From NCBI GenBank assembly GCA_013397455.1, contig VYZB01000016.1:2071179-2135178 (forward strand): 64,000 bases of DNA. The letters run 5' to 3'. Shown here in pieces: positions 1-10,191 of this stretch. Under the pieces are notes generated by a model. The model was not told the origin of the DNA, searched no databases, and saw only the letters and a program-made list of their open reading frames with translations. This DNA is from Crotophaga sulcirostris. Taxonomy: Eukaryota; Chordata; Aves; Cuculiformes; Crotophagidae. Each line of letters opens with the position of its first letter. Position 1 is the stretch's first letter. A program made the translations under genes and the position numbers.

Positions 1-78
1 TTTACGTATCAAAGTGCTTAAGCACCTCAAAGTGCTGTTACAGTGAGAGGATATCACTTTTCAAAAAGAATGCATTTG

Positions 79-113
79 ATATATTTATATGTATTTATTT
101 ATATATATATATT
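79..113. repeat. AT-rich simple repeat
   Basis: Alternating ATTTAT/TA units ending in (TA)n. Confidence 0.8.
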
Positions 114-2302
114 CACTTGACTTTGCAAAAGAAAAATGTTTTGACCATTGGTATTTAAAAATGGTTAAAAGCGTTGCTTCTTTGATACCCTTTCTTTTAA
201 AGGCCCCATCTGTTATGGAATAGCTATTACTCTAATCAAATGTAGGAATTATGAAGCAATTCAGAGTTCTCAGAATTATTCACTGCTTCTGGAAAAATTG
301 TCCCTTGTTCTTGATGTCACTAATATAATAGGCTTGGATGTTTACATACAACTGAATTGAAAGCATCAGGAAGGTAGGAATTTGTGTCTCTTTCTTTTCA
401 CAGGATAGCCACTTTAGTCCTGGAATATATAGATAGCTGTGCATGTATGGTATTTTATTCTGGCTGTAGAGTTACAGTGAGGAAAACTAAAACTTCAGTA
501 AATTCAAAGTACAACAAATATTGTAGGGCTTATGACTTTTTTTTTTTCTTCCTCCTTATTGGATTTGGAAAGTTTTACTACAAGTTTGCCACAGAGATAC
601 TTCCGGTTCCACATAAATTGTGCTAGCACTAGCTTTCCTCCTTTTATTTTAGAAAAGCACAAAATGCATTTGATATCACAAAGGGTCAAAAGGTAAAAGT
701 TCTAAAAGCACCTTATTCATAACTGTAAGGTATTCTTGAAAATTTTCATCAGAGGTTTCAGAATCTTGCCTTTTTATACTGGTTTCTGTCAATCTATTAA
801 AAGACACTGCTTTGCTTTGCAAACTGTGCCTTCATTAGTTTGTGTATGTGTTTTTTTTAAAATAAGATTTACAGAACACACAAACCTCTCTTCACCTTCA
901 ACCTTCTTTAAGGTTCAGATGGCTGAAGGGATTTGATTAAAGCTTAAAAATCACCTTTGAGTACACATCAAATATAGAAAATTCCATCACGGAAGATATA
1001 TATTTTACATGCTGATAATCCCAGTCTGCAGTATTTTCAGAAAGTAATAATGAGAAATGTTTTGCAGAAGGATAGGAAGACAGCAGTGTTTCATTGAGTC
1101 AGATAACTAGAAAATGGTGTGAGGAAAACAAAATCTTTCTCTCTCTGTTCTAGAAGTAGTGGTTTGGGTTTTTGTTGGGTTTTGTTGTGGTGGTGGTGGG
1201 ATTTTTTTTAAGCAAATAATTAAACTGGAGTGAAAAAAATGGTAACAGTAGCTATAAAATAAAAAAGGTTGTTTCTTGTTCTGTCCTCATCCTAGTGGTC
1301 AGGTCTTCAGGTCTTTGTGTTCAACTGCTCTGTTTTCTATGATCTAGTCTTGTGAAATAAAAGTATATTTAGCTTAAGTGGTTTCCATGCTTTTCATATT
1401 GGAAAACTGAAAGAAGCCACTTGATCAGGCTGAGTCAATACAAATCATAAACTGTAGAATTTAACCTAGTGGTTCTTGAGTCAAGTCAAGTAACTTATAA
1501 TTTTGCTCAGCTGAAAAAATGGAGAAAATGCCCATTATAAGCTTATGTCATCAAATTCAAATGTACCTTGAATGTTTAAAATAAGCTTTTCCCCCATAGT
1601 TCATGCTGCAAAATAGGGTAGGCAATAATATGATGGACAGAACAGGGAGGGAGGGAGACAACGTGGACTTAAACTCCAAAACATGACATGCTGAATGAAT
1701 GACTCCAGTAATGCATCTTCCATAGTTGAGTAGAACAACTGATCAAATAGTGTGAAAATACCCATTTTTAACGCTTCCAGTTTGGCTGATTTGTTAGCCA
1801 CAGTATTTTGGTAAATGCTACTGTAATATCTGTTCTACCTCTTGGCAGCACAAGACTTCTGTTACATCAGTAGTTCTCACTGTCTTCCTTAATTATCCTG
1901 TTGTGGATGAGATGTGGTATGTAGTAGATATCCTCACCATTATCTTAGAAATTAAGGAGAGTGATAATTAGGGGATAAGTGATAGGTCTAAGGAGTGTCA
2001 CAACAGTTCCCAAGTACAGTATTTGCTTTATTGAAGTGCTTAAATTCTTTAGATGAAAAAAATCTCAAAAAAGTGCATAATTCCACAGAAACTATGGAGA
2101 AAAATGCTTCATGACTTATCAAGTCATATCATAGTACTTAATTTATATAGAAATATTACTGAACAGGTATGTTCAAGTTACATTTAACATGCTAGCAATG
2201 TTCAGCTACTATGACAAAATGAGTCCTCAGTGACATACAGAAACAAAAATAGTTACTACAGTTCTAAATCAGTCTATCAACATAGGAGTTATAATTTACA
2301 GA

Positions 2303-2321
2303 AAAATAAATAAATAAATAT
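2303..2321. repeat. (AAAT)n microsatellite
   Basis: About four AAAT units in an intron of NEIL3. An A-rich CAA/AAC tract follows at 2390-2455. Confidence 0.8.
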
Positions 2322-3057
2322 AGAGTTGTCTGCAGTACAGCTCTAGCCCACCAGTCACAGCTAGGACATTACTAAATTCTTTCTGATGAGAAAAAAACCA
2401 AAACAACACAAAACAAACAAACAAGAACACCAAAAAAGCCACAACAACAACAAAAAATCACCCCCAGAAATATTCTTAATTATGAACAGGCTCCTAAATG
2501 TTAAAGTTTTCCAGCATATGGTGACAGACAAGAAAGACTTTCTAACTCGTAAGGTTTTTGGTTCTGTTAGCTGTTACAATGACAAAGTGGTCCAATGGGT
2601 ACCATTTAAATGAGAGCAAAAAAATTTGTTTGCTAGATTGTGTGACTTTCTGTAGTTCAGCCTCTGAACAATTCTGCACAAGGGATGGGGGAAAAGTACT
2701 GAAACAGTCTACCTTTCTTGCCAAGTTTCTTGCTGCAGTACTTGAAAATAGTAGGGAATTCAAGAGAGGCTGAGGTGTTGTGGTGTATATCAGTTAATAA
2801 TTAAGCTTCTGTCTGGTTTTGTTTAAATATTTTTATTTGTTTTACTACTTCAGCATCGGGAAAGATTTGCCCTTGAGGTAAAGGGGTGGAAAAACAAAAT
2901 CAAACTGTAACCATGACATGCTGTCTAAGCTGTGACAGGCAGGCTTAACACTGTGTACTGCTTGTTCTCTAGCCCTGTGCCTCCCCGCACATAGAGGAGT
3001 AAGGCAATTTGTAGAAGAAACGTCACAAAAGACTAACATCATTCTTCTGTTTCACAG

Positions 3058-3227
3058 CAAACTGCCAACTAGAAATAGCCTAATTGGCTGGGCATATGGC
3101 AGGGGGTCATGTTCTAATGAACATGTAGCTCAGAAATCTGAAGAGGAGTGGACGTGTGCGCGCTGTACCCTAATAAACAAGCCTTCTGCCGAAATTTGTG
3201 ATGCCTGTTTAACTTCAAGGCCCGAAG
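3058..3227 (+). CDS. NEIL3: NEIL3 exon with NZF zinc finger (exon 7 by analogy)
   Basis: The acceptor is a pyrimidine-rich tract ending in CACAG at 3057 and the donor is GGTATT from 3228. The first base completes a codon from an upstream exon that is outside the window. The motif W-x-C-x2-C-x3-N-x6-C-x2-C spans about 3149-3209 and is a perfect NZF/RanBP2 finger. In NEIL3 this finger is linked to ubiquitin recognition and recruitment to replication-coupled crosslink repair (family knowledge). The exon leaves one base (G) to be completed by the next exon. Confidence 0.95.
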
Positions 3228-6200
3228 GTATTGAAAGTTTGTCTGGAACTTCTGCTGGGAAAGGAAGGAGGATTGTAGTTTTGATGCAGTTTTTTAGAAT
3301 TACAGAACTTTAGAAGTGTCTCATTGTGAATCCTATTTATGTAATTTTAGCTAACTTAAAGTCTGATTTTGGGGAAACCTTATACAGACAATCATAGAAA
3401 CTGTTTTGTCTTAAGCCCTAAAAGTGTCTTGTCTTCCAGCTTTTGGTGTAGGTGGGATTCTATCAACAAGTTTCTGCAGTGACCATTGTTTTTATTGGGG
3501 CAAGGAGTGAGACAAAATGCCATTCTTTCAACACTCCTTAAAATCATTAGAAGCTTGGATTATATGTCCCATACAGAAATCACCAGGGGGCAGAAAAGTA
3601 ACTATCATTCTTTCATCTGAACAAAAGCAGTATATTTTGGTATCCTTTTGAAAAGGATGTCAGGTTTCTCAGGGGCTAGGTTTTTTACCTCTAAATTCAA
3701 AGTAAGGATGATTCTGGACTTTTGTTTGTCTCTTACTGGAGTTTTTAATGTTCCTGTCTAGATCTGGTGGGCAGAAGCAGCAGTGAATGAGACCTAGAAA
3801 GGGACAGGAAGATGGAAAGAGTAACATGATAGTTTGTCTCTACATTTTTGTAAAGAAATATATATATTAAGGAGGGGTTAGTGAGGTTATGGACAGACTT
3901 TCCACTGAGACCTTTTTTCTGTGTGAAGGAGGGAGCTGTAAGGATTCTTATTTTGTTCCTGAGTGAGAATGCCTTTGGAGTATGGCCTTGTGTATGCTTT
4001 ATCTACCCATTTTTCTTCTGTTTAATTTCCTCTTCCTTGTATGAACGGAAGATGTAGGACAGAGACACATGCTGCAGATGGTAGACAAGAAACGCTATGG
4101 CTTCAAAGCTACTTAAAGATTATACGTAGGGAATCCATAGTTTTTCTTTTCAGCATTTTCTAGGAAAAGATTACCTACAGATTCCTTATTTATTAAACTG
4201 GCATTAATAAATTATGCCCAATGATTATTGCCCACTAGGCAGGCCTCTCATTCTGTGAAGAAACATACTATTGTTCACATCAAGAAATATTATAAATGCA
4301 AAGCAAATGTCTGAAATGCTTGCTTCTGAAGCCTCTTACGGTAATGGATCAATAAGTTTGGATGCACACAATGTTTGGAAAGAATGGAAAATCCTGAAAG
4401 CACTAGAAAACTCAACAAATGAATACTCCTTTATGTGTAAATAATAAAACAGCACTTTAAAAATTGATAAAAGTTTTGCTGCTGGCAGTTAGCATACCCT
4501 GCGATCTCAGAGTGCTGGGGTTATAAAAAGTTATTTTGAAAAAGTATATTAATCCCTATATTTGGGGCAAATTCATTTTTGTATGTTTAATTCTTCAATA
4601 GCTTTCTTTTATAGAGCACTTTTCACATCTGGTCCTATTCAAGCAATAGTAATGATATCTTGAAACATATGTTGTATGTGATTCCAAAAGTGCATAAGCT
4701 TTTTTACTGTAAGAAATTTGGTTCTATATCTAATCAGTGACAGGTCTTTGAGATCTTTCAAGATGTTGTGATGAATTTACTCTTTCACACCCTGTATCAT
4801 GACTTAAGAATACAGATCAGAACTGCGATGTATAACTCTACACAGATGAATTCTAACCAATAATTTATTTTTCCATAGTTCCAAAGACAGAGAATGTTGA
4901 AGATTCTGCAGCCTTTAACATAAACTTAGTGAAGTACCCTTGTAATGATTTTAGAAAACCAAGCACAGTAATAAAGATCAATAGGAAAGCTGCATTTGGA
5001 ACTACAACTCTTGTTTTAACAGATCTTGGTAACAAAACTGTTTTGAAAAATAGTACTGAAATATCTGATGGAGGCTCTCAATGTATTGCTCCAAAAAGCA
5101 ATTGTAATCAAATCCAAAACAATGTCAACAAGTCAGGGGGAAGCATAGACAAGGATTGCTCAACACACAGGACTGCAGTGGCTTTGTCCTCCTGTCAGCA
5201 ACTTGTCTCTTTCAAACACATACAGAAGAAACAGAAAACTGATAATCTACCCTCTGTTCACCAATATAATACAGCAATCAGGTATGTATTCTAGAATGTA
5301 AACAAGTCTTTTTATAATCCCATAAACCAAATTTATCCCTGAAAATTAATGGAATACTCTGCTGTTGGGTTCAGACGCTGTTGTCTTTGGATTTCTGCCA
5401 GAGGTAACTTATTATTGTACAGCTAAAATTATACTCAGATTTCAAAAGCACTGACCTAGGCTGTCACTGGAAAAGTCCTGATTTTGGCATCTGGCCAGTA
5501 CTAATGTTAAATGAACAGCTGTTCATTGTTGAGCTATCCCCATGGAACAGGACAGTACAGCTCTAACAGGTCAAGAAGCAGAGTTCTGCTTAAGGAGCTG
5601 TCTGATCTTAGTAGTGTAGATGATGCCTGCTTAGAGAGATATTGACGTCATTGTGAAAGATGGCAAAAGGAAAGCAGCAGTATGAATTAATATATTCTAA
5701 TTGAATTTATTTAGCAACTAGAAGTTTTCAACATTCTTCCACAATACAAAGCTCTATACAGGTACCTTGATGAACCTCCCATCGCTATTTTCTCTTTAAT
5801 TACCTCCTCATCCTATATGTAACTACTTCGGCACTCCACCCATCCTGAGTTTTTATTCACACAGGCCTATTCAGACACACCTATTGCCTAGTTAAGAGAA
5901 ATGTGAGAACCTATTAGGGTTGTAAAGGAAAATTTGGGCAGACATATACAACAGTAATGGCGAGTGCAAAGTAGGTGTCACAGTGATAAATTGTGCAGGG
6001 TGATCGTGAAATATTAATGCTGTGCTACAAAATTCTTGGTCATATGTTTATTCTGAAACACAGGAATTATTTCTTCCATTGTTGAAGCACCAGTTTTGAA
6101 ACAGGATCCTACTAGCTAGCCAGCTTAGGCTATATGAATATACTTTCTCTTTGCTGTCTCAGTAGAGGACTACAGAGAAGTGAGGATGTAGGCAGGATAA

Positions 6201-8333
6201 CAGAATAGAGAGGAGTGCAAAGAAGAAAGGAGACCATATCAATCACAAGAACAGGTAGTTTTAGCAAGTCATCAACTTAAACGTTTTAAAAAAAAATCCA
6301 ACCCCAAACCTTTTGTAACAAAAAAACCCAACAAAATATTTCTGCATGGTTTTCTTTTCTTTTTGTTTTAATGAGGTGTCAGAAGGAAACTGCTGACGTC
6401 TGCAGGACTGCAATATTCCAGACATAAAAGACAACATAAAATTTCTAANAAATTAATTAATTATTCTTTTCTTTTTACTAAGGTTTCATCACTGCATTTC
6501 TGTTCTATAAATATACAGGAAAGATAAATTTCAGACTATTAATTTTTTTTCATTGTACTATTAAAAAAAATGCCTTGTCTATTGCATTCAGATAATATCT
6601 GACTACCTCAATCATGAGGAAGAAAGAAAGAAAGAAACTTTATCCTATTCAGAGAACACTGTTCCACTCCCTCAGCTAAATTACTTCTTGTCCAGATAGG
6701 ATTTGGAGCATTACTGTAACTTTTTAGTAAAGAGGGTGGGAGTATTTTCTGTGAAGCATTCAAATACCTTTAACCTGGAGTAATTACTTGGTACTGGTCT
6801 TTTTCCCACTGAGATTAGAATACTCTTAGAATAAGTTAGAATTTGGGGTGGGTAGTATAACAGCAGTGGCAATGTTCATTTTATTTAGTAGATTAATTTG
6901 AATATTTTGAAATAGTTGAAAACATGGGCTAACACTGGGTAAAACTGATATAATACTTGCAAGAAAATCAAACAGTCTTGTCCATTCACTGCTAGCAATC
7001 ATTCAGCTTTAAAGGCGTAGGCTGCATTAGAGGAGAAAGTTCTCTGGTGGTCAATGCGTGTAAAAGTACACTGAGTGAGGTATTGTAATGGCAGGATAGT
7101 TTTTTGGCTGGTAATCACTTTAATCTTACACAGGATTCATTTTGTAACCTGTCATTACAGCACACCTCAAGCTAATAAGACAGATGATACTGATATGTTA
7201 AGTGCGCGCCATCCTCGCTGCAGCAAACACAGCCGTCTCTGCAGCCTCAGAGTTGTGAGAAAGGATGGAGAAAACAAGGGCAGGCAGTTTTATACCTGTC
7301 CTTTACCCAGAGGAACTCGGTGTGACTACTTTCAAGTACGTATAAGACTTCAGGGCTTGTTTTTTAATAAGCACTTGTTCCCACAGCCTCCTTAACCTGG
7401 TAGTCTGTAATTGTGGACAGATAGGATCAATTTAAAGTTTGAAGTAATATTAAATACTTTTACAAGCTGAATTGAAACTAAGAGTATAACAGTAGTTATA
7501 AACTTACAGTTTCAGTTACTCTGCTTACTGCTGAGAAGGCACCTGCTTGTGCAAACACTCTTAACCAGCTTCTGTGTGATGTAAAACAGATGCATAGCAG
7601 GAACGATGATTTGAAGGGAGTTGCACAGGTTGTTTAGATCAGCATCTTGTTTGAAGGACAGTGGCAGACTCTAGATCTGGACATCGGCCATGTTTCTGTC
7701 TAGCCCAAATCTTGAAAACTTCCAAGGATGAAGATTTTGTAACCTGCATGAGCAACTACTCCCACTGCTGCACTAAGAACTAACCTCACCTTTCTATCTG
7801 CAGCTGGTGGACATTGCTCCTTGCTATGAATGTATGTGACTGAGAAGAGTTTGACTCAGTCACCTACCACCAGACTGTTAATAGATGAACTCACGAAAGT
7901 AATAACTGTGCCTTAATTTCAAGAAAACTATGTGTTAACATCAATTACAGTTACACAAGTTAAAGTGCTTGCAGTTGCAATTAAGGTTAATGAAAAATCT
8001 AAATTGATGATCACAAGACAGAACTATGTAAACTACTAGGAAGAGTTTCTTCTAGGCCCTTCCCTGTAGGTCTGTTTCTGTTGCCAGTTTTAAAATAAGG
8101 AATTCATAGCCGTCATGTATGCTAAAACTATGTCTAAACCATCTTTCTTTTGGCAGTGGGCTGACTTGAATTTTCCATTTTGTAACCATGGCAAGCGATG
8201 CGTTATGAAGACTGTGCTGAAGATTGGTCCCAATAATGGGAAGAACTTTTTTGTGTGCCCTTTTGGAAAGGAAAAACAGTGTGGCTTTTTCCAGTGGGCA
8301 GAAAATGGGCCAGGTATGCAGATTATTGCTTGA
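3058..8333 (+). CDS. NEIL3: NEIL3, C-terminal half (last four coding exons, partial gene)
   Basis: Endonuclease VIII-like 3 is a nuclear DNA glycosylase that removes oxidised bases from single-stranded DNA and unhooks certain interstrand crosslinks at replication forks (family knowledge). Four exons are seen: 3058-3227, 4879-5281, 7161-7335 and 8157-8333. They have AG/GT borders, their phases join in frame, and they give 307 residues plus a stop. In order they encode an NZF (RanBP2-type) finger, a low-complexity linker with the conserved stretch KINRKAAFGTTTLVLTD, and two GRF zinc fingers. Human NEIL3 is about 605 residues, so roughly the N-terminal half (catalytic Fpg/Nei domain and H2TH) lies upstream of base 1. 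I searched 1-3057 for the exon with the Fpg-type finger and did not find it. All zinc ligands are present and no frameshift was seen, so the gene looks functional. Exon numbers 7-10 are by analogy with human. Confidence 0.96.
4879..5281 (+). CDS. NEIL3: NEIL3 linker exon (exon 8 by analogy)
   Basis: The acceptor TTTTTCCATAG ends at 4878 and the donor GTATGT begins at 5282. It encodes about 134 residues of Ser/Asn/Lys-rich linker between the NZF and the first GRF finger. The conserved block KYPCNDF...KINRKAAFGTTTLVLTD near its start anchors the identity. The rest is poorly conserved, as is usual for this exon, and it ends in a basic patch (KHIQKKQKTD) that could help nuclear localisation (inference). 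It ends with two bases of a Ser codon completed by the next exon. Confidence 0.93.
6619..6637. repeat. (GAAA)n microsatellite
   Basis: Four AAGA/GAAA units in the NEIL3 intron upstream of the first GRF exon. Confidence 0.8.
7161..7335 (+). CDS. NEIL3: NEIL3 exon with first GRF zinc finger (exon 9 by analogy)
   Basis: The acceptor GTCATTACAG ends at 7160 and the donor GTACGT begins at 7336. The GRF-type finger has putative zinc ligands Cys (7219), His (7228), Cys (7297) and Cys (7321), with the hallmark RVVRKDGENKGRQFYTCPLP between them. The exon ends in phase 0 after a Gln codon, and the Trp that completes the F-Q-W end of the finger is the first codon of the next exon. Paired GRF fingers bind single-stranded DNA and, in NEIL3, are reported to modulate access to fork DNA (family knowledge). 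Confidence 0.95.
7690..7850 (-). mobile_element. Old, diverged CR1/L3-type LINE 3' fragment in NEIL3 intron
   Basis: Read on the plus strand, the phrases CTTGAAAACTTCCAAGGATG, TTTTGTAACCTGCATGAGCA and the following CACTGCTGCACTAA, CTATCTGCAGCTGG, ACATTGCTCCTTG follow the order of an antisense CR1/L3 3' region. The match is much weaker than for the other CR1 copies here, so this is an ancient insertion. It lies between the two GRF exons. Confidence 0.55.
8157..8333 (+). CDS. NEIL3: NEIL3 last coding exon, second GRF finger and stop (exon 10 by analogy)
   Basis: The acceptor TCTTTTGGCAG ends at 8156 and the stop TGA is at 8331-8333. The second GRF finger has ligands Cys (8181), His (8187), Cys (8256) and Cys (8280), followed by GFFQWAENGPG and a short tail ending in IIA. 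The tail is slightly shorter than the human one, which ends two residues later. The in-frame sequence before the acceptor is intron, so the exon does not start at the ATG codons near 8115 or 8130. Confidence 0.95.
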   Translation, partial: WADLNFPFCNHGKRCVMKTVLKIGPNNGKNFFVCPFGKEKQCGFFQWAENGPGMQIIA

Positions 8334-8537
8334 TGTTGATGTTCTAGTTAACTACTCCTTAGGATGTCTTAAACGCATACAACTTTCCTAGTCATTTCTG
8401 TTTTATGTCTTTTTCCCTGTTCACTGGTTGATAATTAAAAGAGCTCCAACAATGTAAAGAACAGCAGATTTGGAAAGAGTAATTTTATGTAGTGCTATAA
8501 AAATTAAACACTGCTTGTATGCTGCATACTGTTTTGA

Positions 8538-8590
8538 AATAAACATGTAGCTTGCAATATATGGCAACATACTGTTATATTTCTAATAAA
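8538..8590 (+). terminator. NEIL3 candidate poly(A) signals
   Basis: AATAAA occurs at 8538-8543 and again at 8585-8590, about 205 and 252 bases after the NEIL3 stop. The second is followed within 40 bases by a T-rich and GT-rich stretch (TTTTCTTTTTTTTTTGTGT), as expected for a downstream element. More AATAAA copies lie near 8741-8760. Which one is used cannot be told from sequence alone. Confidence 0.55.
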
Positions 8591-9231
8591 AAAATGACCT
8601 GTTTTCTTTTTTTTTTGTGTAAATGTCGGTGAAGTTTGACAGCACTGCGTATTTTCAAGCATATGTGACTTAAAGGATGGATAACTTAATCTAAGTTAGT
8701 ATTTTAAATTGGTAGACTTTTTCATAAATGCAAACTTGTATTTAATAAAAGTCAATAAAAAGTCAATATACTGTTTTTAATACCACTTTATGCTATGATT
8801 CTAAATTTCCTCAGAGTTTAAAATGAAACAGCAATGGACTGTATGCTTTGAATTTTACCATCGTTGAATGTGTGACCTTGCTCAGATTTGGAAAACAAAG
8901 ACAAAAACTGCCTTAAAATTAACTATGTGCCTCTGTAGTTTTCTTAAATCCAGGTCTTAACATTTTATTCTAGTTGCTACTGAAATTTTTTTCCCCAGCC
9001 CACGTGTAAAGCATAAAAAAATCATACATCTTTAATGTTTAAAACTCAGTTCACATTTGCTTGTCTTACTACAATTCGATGAAACAAGGCGAAAGTAAAT
9101 AGAATATGCTAAGCTATCAACTATGAAGTAAAGCATAAAAAGAATTCTTCAAATCTTTGGAGCATGTACTATAGATAACAAGGAAGATGAAACTAATGAA
9201 GATATGGCTATAACTTCACAAATTATTTTAT

Positions 9232-9965
9232 GACAGTCATTTTTTAAAGGAAGTAATTGGGAGTAGCATTGCCCCCCATTGTCATCTGGGAACTCCTCTG
9301 TTACCCAGTACTGTTGATAAATGATGGGAAGTGGTCTGGCAAGCTCCTCCATCAGTTCCCTTAGTACTCTCAGGTGCATCCCATCTGGCCTTATAGACTT
9401 ACAAGTGTCAAGGTTTGGTAGCAGGTTGTTAACTCCTTCCTCCTGAATTATGGGGGCTCCATTCTGTTCTCTGTCTCCCAGCTGTGGGGGCTGAATACCC
9501 TGGGGATAACTGGTCTGACTATTACAGACTGAGGCATTAAGTACCTCCACCTTTTCCTCTTCCTTGGTGGCAATGATATTCCCCCCACCCCATCCAATAA
9601 AGGATGGAGATTCTCCTTGGCTCTCTTTTTGTTGTTAATTAATTTGTAAAAACATTTTTTGTTATCTTTTGCCTTTCTAATTTTGTCACTGCATGGACCT
9701 AATGAGATCCCTGTAACTCTTCTTGAGCTGCCTACCCCTTCTTCCAAAAGTGGTAAACTCTCTTTTCTTTCCCCGAGTCTCAGCAAAAGCTTCCTCTTCA
9801 GCTAGCCTGGCCATCCTTCCTGATGTTTTGTTTTACGGCACATGGGGACAGCCTGGTCCTACGCCTTTAAGACTTTCTCCTTGAAGAATGTCCAGCCTTC
9901 TTGGACCCCTTTGTCCTTCAGGACTGCCTCTCAAGGGAGTCTCTCAACCGTTAGTCTGTTACTGC
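9232..9965 (-). mobile_element. CR1 LINE, ORF2 fragment (pre-RT and early reverse transcriptase)
   Basis: Minus-strand translation gives, in order, the pre-RT linker (GWTFF-K-VLKA), then DKIRKAKDNKKCFYKLINNK and KRAKENLHPLLDGVGG, then IIQEEGVNNLLPNLDT and RPDGMHLRVLRELMEELARP with LPIIYQQYW. These are characteristic CR1 ORF2 segments. Several frameshifts separate the blocks, so it is a dead fragment. Neither the 3' end nor the 5' end of a CR1 is present. Confidence 0.9.
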
Positions 9966-9975
9966 ATACACCTTC

Positions 9976-10191
9976 CTATAAATCAGGGGTGTCAAACTCA
10001 AGGTTCCTGCTGTTCTGCTCCTGCAGTGTAACGCGCATCACATGCTGCACACATGACCAGCGCTGGCAGGAGCACAGGGACAAGGAGCTCAGTGCTGCCA
10101 TCGCGCAGAAACAAGGTGCTAGGCCATATAAAACAAGGTAGAGGGATGGACTCAGCCTGCAGGCTGCGAGTTTGACACTCCTGCTATAAAT
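9976..10191 (+). mobile_element. hAT (Charlie-like) non-autonomous element, copy 1, with 8-bp target duplications
   Basis: The 200-bp element spans 9984-10183, starts CAGGGGTGTCAAACTCA and ends in its near-complement (GAGTTTGACACTCCTG). It is flanked by perfect 8-bp direct repeats CTATAAAT (9976-9983 and 10184-10191). An 8-bp duplication plus CAGGGG-type terminal inverted repeats is the hAT signature. There is no coding capacity. It lies just beyond the recognisable CR1 ORF2 fragment and may have inserted into or next to it. Confidence 0.88.

Larger units (their letters stand above)
1..3057. other. NEIL3 intron (upstream part); no other feature seen
   Basis: AT-rich, with no recognisable exon, transposon end or RNA gene apart from the simple repeats listed. 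I looked for the preceding NEIL3 exon (Fpg-type zinc finger with paired CxxC) and did not find it, so that exon should lie before base 1. Confidence 0.7.

Noticed and set aside
5643..5650. Perfect CRE palindrome TGACGTCA in a NEIL3 intron
   Set aside because: An isolated 8-base site is expected by chance in 64 kb and has no supporting context.
7075..7160. Extension of the first NEIL3 GRF exon upstream to an ATG near 7075
   Set aside because: The region carries a polypyrimidine tract and an AG acceptor at 7159-7160, and the phase matches the previous exon at 7161.
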